Part shown: positions 45,789-55,287 of the stretch, piece after piece
Layout of the letters: each line of letters starts with the position of its first letter
How positions within the stretch are numbered: position 1 is the first letter of the stretch
Assembly (NCBI RefSeq): GCF_035083965.1
Contig: NC_089731.1
Span: forward strand, 8,407,501 to 8,471,500
DNA length: 64,000 nt
Origin: Branchiostoma lanceolatum
Taxonomy: Eukaryota; Chordata; Leptocardii; Amphioxiformes; Branchiostomatidae
Reading direction: 5' to 3'
Translations under genes and position numbers: made by a program
The notes under the pieces: model-generated
What the model saw: the letters and a program-made list of their open reading frames with translations, nothing else
Told to the model about the DNA's origin: nothing
The model's database searches: none

Positions 45789-45794
45789 TTTATT
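45789..45794 (-). terminator. Polyadenylation signal AATAAA (NERD-helicase gene)
   Basis: First AATAAA on the minus strand after the helicase stop codon, giving a predicted 3' UTR of about 550 bases that would include the hairpin array at 45899-46039. Confidence 0.4.
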
Positions 45795-45898
45795 CAAACG
45801 TACATAACATAAAATCACATTTACACTACACATTTATATTTCCACAAATATGCACAGTTACATATTGTTACAGGGGCCATTCCCATTGGCTTTTTTGG

Positions 45899-46039
45899 CT
45901 AGGGTACCGATGTGCTCCCTAGGACTTTTTGGACAGGGGGTGTTTTATCCCCCTGGATTTTCTGTGCTAGGGTTTCTTCCCTAGGACTTCTGTGCAGGGA
46001 TGTCATCCCTGGGTTTCTGTGCAGGGTTTTCCTTCCCTG
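45899..46039. repeat. Array of five small hairpins with covarying stems
   Basis: Five stem-loops follow one another at intervals of 35, 33, 28 and 27 bases. Stems are CTAGGG/CCCTAG (45899-45904, 45917-45922), CAGGGGG/CCCCCTG (45934-45940, 45949-45955), CTAGGG/CCCTAG (45967-45972, 45979-45984), CAGGGA/TCCCTG (45995-46000, 46006-46011) and CAGGG/CCCTG (46022-46026, 46035-46039). The units share a spacer like GACTTCTGTG or GGTTTCTGTG, so they are a degenerate tandem repeat. Stem changes are matched on both sides while loops vary. A weaker sixth unit may precede at about 45871. The array lies in the presumed 3' UTR of the minus-strand helicase gene. Confidence 0.75.
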
Positions 46040-46341
46040 TGCTTTGATTTTAAGACTTACCGCTTGTCTGTTTTCATTACATATTTTACAAGTTTTACGC
46101 AATTACATGAAACAAAGTTTACATATAAAAGAACATTAGACGCTTTACAAATACAAATTGAAGTAAACTCTTTACAGATACAAAAATATAAAAAGATTCA
46201 CAACTAACTCATCAAAGTTATCAGAATATTTATAGATAGCCATCAGAGGGTTTACTCATTTTTACATTAAAAACAGATGCGAGAAAAAATGTATTCTGCT
46301 TCTGGGGATCCCATATTGGGTACGGTCTGTAGCCGCCATCA

Positions 46342-48509
46342 TCAACCGTTGATGCCCGCGTATGATTGATTGATTGGAGACTGGCACCTGCCTGATTGGA
46401 GGCTCTGGACTACCCTCGCAGGTGCAATAATGATGAGAAGGCAAAAACATCGAGACAAGGCGGTATACAGGTGTTCCCGCGCCCTCTCACCATCTTCTCC
46501 GTCTGTGAGACAAGGGAGGTCGTACAAGATCAGCACCTTGGTTTCTAAACCCTTAAACCTTGATAGACTATCTACTATGATGGCGGAGTTGACAGGATGC
46601 ATGATGGAGTCCTCAGCATTTTGACACTGAATCCCTCTGGCTTGTAGATGTTCCACCACGTCGGGTACATCTTTGAAAGTCCAGAGAAGGACACATATGT
46701 CCTTTCCACACACATTGTTTCCAAGCAGGCGATGCACATGCCTATAGATGTGGTCACATGCGGTCTGGAGAGCAGTGCCGTGTGTTTGGTCCATTTTGTC
46801 CCACTCTATACACAGGCCCATGATGTCGTGTCCGATGGAGTACTCAGTCTCCTCCCCGGGACCACTGAAGTACTTCTTGAACTGGTCAAACACGCTGCCT
46901 GTCATCCGGTACACCTTGTTCAGTTGGATCGCGTTAGCCAGTTCTTCTTCAGAGAATCCTGCAGCTGTCTTGTACACGTGCTGATTGTTGTCGAGGAAGA
47001 TCCAATGAAACTTCCTCTTACATAGTGACTTTGCCTGGATCTCCTTCAACAAAGCTCGCCAGTCACCGATGAAATCTTGACCCTCGTCTACAAATATGTG
47101 GTCAAAGCTGCACTTGTGATGGATCCGTGGTCTGTCATGTAGGACGCGGTCAACCAGAGCACTCTTCTCCTCATCACACATTTCTGACACGTCTTTGCTG
47201 CCAACCGGACTAAGCTCATAGAGGATGGAATCTAAAGTGTGAACTGTAACCCAGCGGCACCTTTCCAGTTCCTTTGTTAATCTGGTTCTAAGTGGTTTGT
47301 TGTAGCAGAGAACGAGAATCTTCTCTTGTTTCCCAGTCTTGCTGATGTCAGTGTTGAGTGCTTGTACCTTGTGCAGTAGGATGGAGGTCTTGCCGCTGCC
47401 CGCGGGCCCTGTGATGAGCTGGTGCCGGGGCAAACCCACGTTGTTCAGGAGAGCAAGCTGCTGACTGTTGAACATCTGAAGGACGTCGCGGGTGGTGTCA
47501 TCTACCAATTTGCCCAGGGTACGGGTGGTGGCACTTCGAAGACCAATGAACCTACAGGTAAATACATGTATGTATGTAGGATAGTTATTCACCCAATACA
47601 TTTTTATGGCCGGGAGGACACCAGTACCTATAGTTTTGGGAAAGTCGTGGAAGTGAAAGTTACCAGCGTTATATGCTACCCTACCTTGCACATTTTCTGT
47701 TAAAAAACACTGCGACTGAACAAAACGTTGAAGATGCCTTTGTTCAAGGTTGATAAAGTAAAAAAAAGAGCCTCACTGTCATCACCTAGATAACTCTGTG
47801 GACATTACCTGCACAATAAACCTCTGTACATGTCTTCCCGAACCCACAGCGGCCGGACACACCCGATGTTCCTGTCCCACCACGCGCGGAAACTCAGGCC
47901 GTCCTGACAGTCTTCCCTGAAGCAGCCGTCCTGATAGGCGTCCATGCTGTCCTGAGGTCTGCCACAGTTCGGCATCGCCACGAACGCCGGGTTCCGGAAC
48001 AGCGCCGTGGATGCGTCACTGGGAACTTTGCCCTTTAAATACTCTGCGAGAGCCTGTCGTGCTTTGTTGATTTGGTCTTGAGCTTTCTTGAACCGTTTGC
48101 GAAGAATGCCATATGAGCTGACTGCCTTGACTTCCATAAAGATGACGCCATATTTCTTACTGACGATGACAAAGTCGGTTTCTCCATACACCCTCCAGAT
48201 GTCACTACCGCGACAAACTTGTTCGTTGAAACTGAAGCTGTGAATTACAAACATCGGATCGCCAAGGTCATTACCGAGCTCGTGGAGGAGGCGGTAGACG
48301 CGCCCTTCTGCGTCATCGCCCTTCCGATGGACCTGATCTGTCTGTTCTCCGGAAAAGGTGAATACCTGAGGCACCATGTGGAAAGCAGTCAGCCAGTCGG
48401 GGTAGTTATGCTGTATATACTTCTCCACCTCTCTGTTATTGAACTCTACTGAGCCGTCATCATGCAGAGATCGCTGCGCTGTGAAGTTCACACGAGGACA
48501 GGTGTCCAT
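46342..48509 (-). CDS. NERD-domain superfamily 1 helicase
   Basis: Two exons, 48509-47809 and 47551-46342, joined in frame across a GT-AG intron (TGCAG|GTAATG, CTGTAG|GTTC); 1911 bases, 636 residues. Residues about 60-180 resemble a NERD nuclease-related domain of the PD-(D/E)xK fold: E68, D112 in GETDF, and E126/K128 in MEVKAV. Residues about 255-610 carry SF1 helicase motifs in order: Q-motif-like NSQQLALL, Walker A GPAGSGKT (K288), motif Ia LVLCYNK, Walker B VDEGQDF (388-394), motif III-like LDNNQ, motif IV-like VYRM, motif V-like SRFKGLETKVLIL and motif VI HLYTALSR (594-601). All key residues look intact. The first in-frame ATG after an upstream stop was chosen. NERD-helicase fusions are known from bacteria; the role in an animal is unknown. 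DNA processing or nucleic-acid immunity are guesses. Confidence 0.85.
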
Positions 48510-49860
48510 CTTGCTCAGCTTTGTTGGCTGATATGCTGATGGGTATGGTGTGCCGTGATGTGCCCTCTGGCGGATCTAGGTAGTAGTGCAAAGTCAGCAC
48601 ATATTAAAACTAGTTATGCGGCCTCATATCCACGCCAAATGCACAGTAACAGTTACAACTAGAAAGGCCGTCATTTGCCCCTGAGCAAATACAGCATGTT
48701 TCGCCCATACTCCTCCCCAATCAAGAAGTGGGCTGTCCCAAAATAATACCTGGGCAAATCGAAATATTAACTACATGTAGAAAGGCAACATTTGCGAGAG
48801 CAACATACTTTGCCCATCTCCCTCTCCATGCATAAATTGACTGTTCCAGAATCACCGGTGCAAAAAAATCCTCTCTACAAGTTCTGCGAGACACCAAGAG
48901 CATTCCGCATAGTTTAGCAACTTCTTACTGCAAAGGCTTGCATGTTTTCCTGTAACATGACCTCAGGTAACCTGTATAGAAAACAGGTTCTTTGGCCAAC
49001 AGCAAATGGAACGCACAGAACCTTAGATAGAACGTGGAACACTTTTGGCCAGTTTTTGGTCTGAAAATAGGCCCCAAAGTCCCCAAATTGAAGCATTTTG
49101 AAGTGATTTACACCAAAAATGGGTATGTTCAAGGTACCCTTGTACCGAATGCAGGGTCACAGGAGCCCAAAATGTAATTTTTGCCTAAAAATGCCCCAAC
49201 AAAACTCCATAAAAATGTTTTAAAGGCATCCAGAGCATTTTATGTGGCTTGAAAATTGGAAATATTCTAGTTGCTGTAATCTTTATGAAATTGTCATTTA
49301 ATGCCACTGTTTACCACATTTGCGTGATGATTACATGTCACAAGCGCTCAAAAGCCACGCGAAAATAAGCTACACAATGACCCCTTTAGTTTCACGCGCC
49401 TAGTGTAATTAGATTGAAACAGAACTCAAAACGGTTTTTTCGTCGGTAATGGACCGTTCCCGTCGAACACCCTATAGAGCCCCCTGTTCTATTTGGAACA
49501 CCTCCGTCAAAAACAGCGCTAGTGGGACAGAAATGACAAGCAGAAATGACAATGCATATCTGGGACAGATATCTCACTGCATTGGCTACATGAATACCCA
49601 AGAAAAAAACGAAATGAAAAAGAAAATATCTCGGGCACTCAAGGGGACGGAGCTTACGTAACACATTGCCAACTACTACCAAGTCCGTCTCTCATGTACT
49701 TGTGCGTTATTCCTGTGTTCGACTGGAACGGTCAGTTCTCTGCAAGTTCCGGCAACGGGACGTCACGTTCCAAGAAGTCGGAAAATTTGAGAACAAAAAC
49801 GGCGGCGCTGACAGCGCTTGGATTTTTTTGAGTGCTCAACACACAGCGACATCGCATCTT
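48510..49860. other. Upstream region of the helicase gene
   Basis: No exon recognised. Around 49452-49740 an inverted match of about 22 bases (GGACCGTTCCCGTCGAACAC versus the reverse of GTGTTCGACTGGAACGGTC) brackets about 245 bases and may be another TIR element. A promoter for the helicase gene should lie near 48510-48700 but no TATA box is evident. Confidence 0.4.
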
Positions 49861-49865
49861 TGCTC

Positions 49866-52250
49866 CTTGAATGTAATGGAAACTTACTATGTGTAGAAAT
49901 GGCTAAAAACTGGATTTTTTTAATTTGAGTTTGAAGCCACATTAAGTGCTCTGGGTGCCTTTAGGCCACACCAACTTGATTCTATGGATGACATCCTCTG
50001 GAGACCCCAAAACTAATGCGCGCGGGCGAAAAAAAAGAAAAATCCAGCAAAAAAAAATGCTGCTAAACCACAGGACTACTCGTACAAAGCTGGTATTGCG
50101 AATTGAACCACAGAACACAGTTTATTTGTAGGAGGTACATGTAGGTTGTCTTATTCATCATAGCAGACTCAGCTCAAGTGATTGATTTTTAATATATTGA
50201 CAAGAACGACCAAAGAAGTATACTATTAGAAGGTATTTGGCTGTGATGAGAATACTCATATACACCCATAAGGGCAGTTTCAACATACATGGCATTGAAC
50301 TTCATATCAAGTATTCCATGGTTTACGCTCACGAATCTCACTGTGAGACATCTGCCAATGCTTCAATTCCTCTCCCATGTCTCTCATTGTTTCAAAAGAA
50401 ACGTGTGAGAGCCACTCTGGATTTGTCGTGTTTGAAATTGTCTGGTCGATACTCGCTGGCCGCCGCGATCCTCTCGTACGACTGTGCAAACGCAAAATCC
50501 CCCTAGCCAACATTGATGGCATACCAATCCACATACGCCCCGAGTTTTCCGATAAGCCGGCACAATGCTAGCCTTTTGCGGCAATCTAAGTCGGCAAGTT
50601 CCGGAGTTCCGTGTAGCCTTAGATTTTTTATTTTTATTTTTTTTGACAACAGGCGAAAACCAATGCGCGCGCGGATGTCATCCATAAGATTTAGTTGGTG
50701 TGGCCTTAAGGGCTGTTTCAAAAAAATGAAAAAAAGCCAAATTGGTTGGTTGGTTAAAAAATGGCGGAGTTGAATCGATTGGAATATCCGGAATATCCGG
50801 AATATCCGGATTATCCGGAATATCCGGAATATCCGGAATATCCGGAATATCCGGATTATCCGGAATATCCGGAATATCCGGAATATCCGGATTATCCGGA
50901 ATATCCGGAATATCCGGAATATCCGGATTATCCGGAATATCCGGAATATCCGGATTATCCGGAATATCCGGAATATCCGGATTATCCGGAATATCCGGAA
51001 TATCCGGAATATCCGGAATATCCGGAATATCCGGAATATCCGGATTATCCGGAATATCCGGAATATCCGGAATATCCGGATTATCCGGATTATCCGGATT
51101 ATCCGGAATATCCGGAATATCCGGATTATCCGGAATATCCGGATTATCCGGATTATCCGGATTATCCGGAATATCCGGAATATCCGGAATATCCGGAATA
51201 TCCGGATTATCCGGAATATCCGGAATATCCGGAATATCCGGATTATCCGGAATATCCGGAATATCCGGATAATATTGAAACTTACTATATACATAGTAAT
51301 GGCTAATAGAAATATACATAGAAATGGCTAAAAACTGGAGTTTTTTAATTTGAGTTTGAAGCCACATAAAGTGCCTTTAAGGGCTGTTTCAAAAAAATGA
51401 AAAAAAGCCAAATTTCAGGTTGGTTGGTTAAAAAATGGCGGAGTTGAAACGATTGGATTTCCAACCAATGGGAAAGATTTCCAACCAATGGGAAAGATTT
51501 GGAAGATTTGGAAGATTTGGAATATCCGGAATATCCGGATTATCCGGAATATCCGGAATATCCGGAATATCCGGATTATCCGGATTATCCGGAATATCCG
51601 GAATATCCGGAATATCCGGATTATCCGGATTATCCGGAATATCCGGAATATCCGGAATATCCGGAATATCCGGATTATCCGGAATATCCGGAATATCCGG
51701 AATATCCGGATTATCCGGAATATCCGGAATATCCGGAATATCCGGAATATCCGGATTATCCGGAATATCCGGATTATCCGGATTATCCGGATTATCCGGA
51801 ATATCCGGAATATCCGGAATATCCGGAATATCCGGAATATCCGGATTATCCGGAATATCCGGAATATCCGGATAATATTGAAACTTAGAAATGGCTAAAA
51901 ACTGGAGTTTTTTAATTTGAGTTTGAAGCCACATAAAGTGCCTTTAAGGGCTGTTTCAAAAAAATGAAAAAAAGCCAAATTTCAGGCTGGTTGGTTAAAA
52001 AATGGCGGAGTTGAATCGATTGGATTTCCAACCAATGGGAAAGATTTGGAAGATTTGGAAGATTTGGAATATCCGGATTATCCGGAATATCCGGAATATC
52101 CGGAATATCCGGAATATCCGGATTATCCGGAATATCCGGAATATCCGGAATATCCGGAATATCCGGATTATCCGGAATATCCGGAATATCCGGAATATCC
52201 GGATTATCCGGAATATCCGGAATATCCGGAATATCCGGAATATCCGGATT
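49866..52250. repeat. Higher-order satellite: 9-bp repeat blocks with repeated leader
   Basis: Three blocks of a 9-bp unit (ATATCCGGA or TTATCCGGA) occupy about 50781-51270, 51519-51873 and 52066-52250, roughly 54, 39 and 20 units. Each block is preceded by the same leader (ACTGGAGTTTTTTAATTTG, AAGTGCCTTTAAGGGCTG, AAAAAATGGCGGAGTTGAA); the second and third blocks also begin with (GATTTGGAA)n. The leader ATG recurs at 50761, 51435 and 52002. The A/T choice in the unit varies irregularly. The first leader is interrupted by a MITE (49964-50705). Long frames arise because the unit is a multiple of three without stops. Confidence 0.92.
49964..50705. mobile_element. Harbinger-like MITE with preserved empty site
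   Basis: A 742-bp element with ends GGCCACACCAACTTGATTCT and, reversed, GGCCACACCAACTAAATCTT. The inverted match extends for roughly 100 bases, including GGATGACATCC and a GCGCGC stretch. TTA flanks both ends (49961-49963, 50706-50708). The same leader sequence without the element reads GTGCCTTTAAGGGCTG at about 51379 and 51939, with a single TTA. This is direct evidence for insertion with a 3-bp TTA duplication, as in PIF/Harbinger elements. No transposase frame. Confidence 0.85.
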
Positions 52251-52339
52251 TTAACCTTTATGACTGACGTATTAGGAGTGTTTCTCATCAATCAGAAATC
52301 ATACCAGTTGGTTGTCTTAAAATAATGTCCAAAGTATGA

Positions 52340-53250
52340 GCTTAACAAATTTATCATCAATTAGGCAAAGGAGGCCATTATTAGCATAATTTGATTCAAC
52401 GATGTTAACATTCACATAAGGTCCCGATGCCACAAAAAAGGATTAGATGTATGAAATTGCCGTCATTTGCCAGTGTGGAATAATAGAAGTTACTCATTAA
52501 GTATGCAAATAAGGTCCACATTTGCATATTTTCTATCTATCAACAGTCCTCTCCTCCTCAGTTACAATTTGAATTGTCATATCATGGAACAAAGCGGATT
52601 TTCAAAGTTGCCTCATTAATTATGCAAATTAGAATCTGATTTGCATAATTATCGTCCAATCATACTAAGCATCACGCAAGCTATCTACATACCAAAAATC
52701 ATGACCAATGAGGTCTTCATTTGCATAGTTCATATCAATTAATATTTCTCTCTTCCTCAGTATGTCACATGTTTCAGAGTCCTATCATGGAATTTGGCGG
52801 ATGTATAAACTTTCCTCATTGATTATGCAAATTAGATACTGATTAGCATAAGAAGTGTCTAATCATGTACATCATCACTCAAGCTATCTACCTACCAAAA
52901 CTCATTACCTTCTTGAGTTATTCCCTTTCAAAGTCAGACACAAAACCTGCTCCTGCAGTTCCAAAAAAGCCGCTAGGGGGCCCAAACCCACACCACTTAC
53001 TCTCTGTCTAATCTGTCTACCACTCAAAAATAAGTTCCATAGCATGAACACGAGATTTCAAAACAGGAAGTTCCGCTGCAGTACCGTAAGAAGCCGCTAG
53101 GGGGCCCAAAATCTAATCGTTTTTTAGGTCTCATCAAAACCTACCAATATACCAAATACCAAGACAATCCATCAAGGCATTCTCAAGTTATCCTGTGCCA
53201 CTACAAACAAACAAACAAACGCTACCCTCTGCATAACCTTCTCGGCGAAG
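52340..53250. mobile_element. Repeat rich in octamer motifs, with internal duplications
   Basis: Two units of about 204 bp (about 52610-52700 and 52814-52903) share CTCATTRATTATGCAAATTA and CAAGCTATCTAC. ATGCAAAT or ATTTGCAT occurs six times: 52503-52510, 52520-52527, 52622-52629, 52639-52646, 52719-52726 and 52825-52832. A second internal repeat, CCGCTAGGGGGC, occurs at 52970-52981 and 53094-53105. A (CAAA)n run is at about 53203-53220, followed by CTTCTCGGCGAAGG. Related motifs occur in the 13309-14099 element. Borders are approximate. Confidence 0.5.
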
Positions 53251-53875
53251 GTAATTATCATCTTATCTTTATAGTAGTATATCTTTTATGACTTCATAAC
53301 AAATGGAACACAAGCTTCTTGCATAACAACAGAAAGCTTACAGTTTGTTTTTCAATTTGAAAAGCTCTAAAGGTCATGGTGTGCGCATAAGAGGTGTGTA
53401 TCAAAGCCCATGATGCGTGCAAGTGGGAAATACCCCCAAACCCTGGCCCTGCATGTTCGTATCATTATCAGTTTAACCATGTAGCGAACAATACGCGAAG
53501 GACCTAAATTATGCCCCGAAATTGGAGTTAACATAAACGTTTCGCTTCCTGATGAGGCAGAAAGGCGTACTCGCCCCAGCCCACCCGGAAGTGGCCAGGT
53601 GCTGACAATAAAACAGTAACGTTAACGTTAAAACGTTACATGTATGACCAACAAATGTCCGTGGTCGGAAAAGTGTTTTTGTGTTGATTATCTAAACTGA
53701 TACCAGGAAGGCCCAGTGTTAGCAAACAGCTTTCAAAATGAGATTGTAAGATACCTTGATCTCGGAACGGGAACAACAAGATATCAGACACCGCCCTCCT
53801 CACCTTTAACCCGCCACAACGGTCGTGCCACTTGTTTTGAGGGGGTGGGCAGCACTGTGAGTGCTAACTGATCGT

Positions 53876-54045
53876 TACTCTCCAAGCAGAGGTTGGTGGG
53901 GAAGACATTTTTATCCTATGACCGGCGGGCGTTTTTGTCGGCTCTCCCCACCAACTGACCAACTGACGATGGTGGAGAGAGCCGACAAACGGGGCATAGG
54001 ACAAAAAGGTCACAATCTTCCCAACCAACCTCTGCTTGGAGAGTA
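53876..54045. mobile_element. 170-bp TIR element (TACTCTCCAAGCAGAGG ends)
   Basis: The first about 30 bases (TACTCTCCAAGCAGAGGTTG and on) are the near-exact reverse complement of the last 30. Inside, weaker inverted pairing continues (TCCTATGACCGGC / GGCATAGGA; GTCGGCTCTC / GAGAGCCGAC). GATCGT occurs near both sides (53870-53875, 54050-54055), but not directly adjacent on the right. No coding capacity. Confidence 0.75.
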
Positions 54046-54139
54046 CATGATCGTCCATTCGCTTAGCCCGACAAGTCATAGAGGACCTCTGTTATTATAT
54101 TGCCTCCACGGAATAGTTAAAGATTTACAACTGATCACC

Positions 54140-54500
54140 TTTAAATGAATGAATGAATGAAGACCTTTATTGCACATTTCTGCCACACTTGGCTAAGTAC
54201 AGGTCACAACAAAATATAATACAAGTACAGTTAGCGGATACAAAAGAATATGACTATCATTAGATAAATTCTACTTCTCCCCGCTTTTCGGTTATAGTGG
54301 ATATAAAAGAACAGACGTGTTTTTCAATGGGAGGTTTGTCTAGTCGCATTAGAAATATGAATTTTTGAACAGTACTTAAATGTGTGAAGTAGGGAAATAG
54401 GTTTTCTACAAGTTTATACAGTTCATTTCTTTCTTTGGTATATAATACACATTCTAAAGTACTTGACATCTCATCCCTGATAACTACACCGATACGTTAG
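54140..54500 (-). mobile_element. 3' end of a LINE with (TTCA)n tail, minus strand
   Basis: The minus-strand frame through 54469-54260 reads RDEMSSTLECVLYTKERNEL, then LSTVQKFIFLMR, a pattern typical of LINE reverse-transcriptase C-termini, and ends in a stop at 54260. Downstream are AATAAAGGTCTTCATTCATT and a TTCA-repeat tail (plus strand TGAATGAATGAATGAAG at about 54145-54161). The frame is closed upstream by a stop near 54500, so the copy is 5' truncated. Confidence 0.7.
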
Positions 54501-54988
54501 CATAGCCGGAAATAGTTAACACCACGAAAAACCACCCAAAAACGAAGGCTTATCGATGGTTCATAACACGCACACTGAGAAACACAAATGACCATGAACT
54601 TGCATGTCAACTGATTTTGGAGACATGTTCTGGCGTACTGATTTTTCAAAGAGCTGTGTAAGGATTTGAGCTGTTGATCGTCTTGATGCACACGTACCGA
54701 GGGATTCCAAGACAGTGAAATTTTTCTCAAATGCGTAATATAAAAACTACAAGATTTGTAATTGCAAATACCTTCCTATTTCTTCAATACAGATATCCAT
54801 GCACCCATGTGCCCCTGATATCACCTTATTTTTCACTATTGCTGCAGATAAAGCTTTTGTCAGAACTCCCGCCAGAAAATGGGATAGTCCATTGGACGTG
54901 CGATAAAGCAGGACCGCTAAATACTTTTCACATGACGTAACTTTTCCACTTTCCATGAATTTGTCGTCACCAACTAGCCCACATCACA

Positions 54989-55018
54989 TCACGTGACGTT
55001 TTCCCCCCAGGCTATATA
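54989..55018 (+). promoter_or_regulatory. TATA promoter of the PTB-SH2 gene
   Basis: TATATA at 55013-55018 (GGCTATATAGCC) lies about 270 bases before the likely start codon. An E-box TCACGTGA is just upstream at 54989-54996, followed by ACG, giving a CRE-like overlap. Transcription should start near 55040-55050. A short upstream ATG frame begins at 55047. Confidence 0.55.
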
Positions 55019-55287
55019 GCCAGTCCCGGAAACCTAATGTTGACCTATGCCTGTGTGCTTAAGTGACCGCAAGTGCCAAAATAGAACCATCCTTAAGGGT
55101 AGTGATGTTTCCTCTGAAAACTCAAAACGGAGGGTGGGGAGGCGACCGCTCGCAGAGAGGGGACTCAGACAGAGAGGCGTTATTGGGAGCGTCTGGGAGC
55201 GACGTGTCCAACTTAACCGTGGATTTAAACCTTTTCGGGCAGCCTAAAACACAAGGACGAAGTCTCCACAGAGGTGCGACTGCTGCA

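Noticed and set aside
45899..52250. CRISPR-like arrays
   Set aside because: The hairpin array lacks identical repeats with unique spacers, and the 9-bp array has no spacers. The host is a eukaryote and no cas genes are present.
50503..52325. Long repetitive open frames (EYP/DYP, ISG/LSG, NIR/IIR, IPD, FRI types) on both strands
   Set aside because: They arise because the 9-bp unit has no stop in five of six frames. The same leader ATGGCGGAGTTGAA leads into three different frames in the three blocks, so no protein is conserved.
54260..54469. Small 69-residue gene
   Set aside because: Its residues match the tail of a LINE reverse-transcriptase frame followed by a LINE-type 3' end; there is no independent gene.
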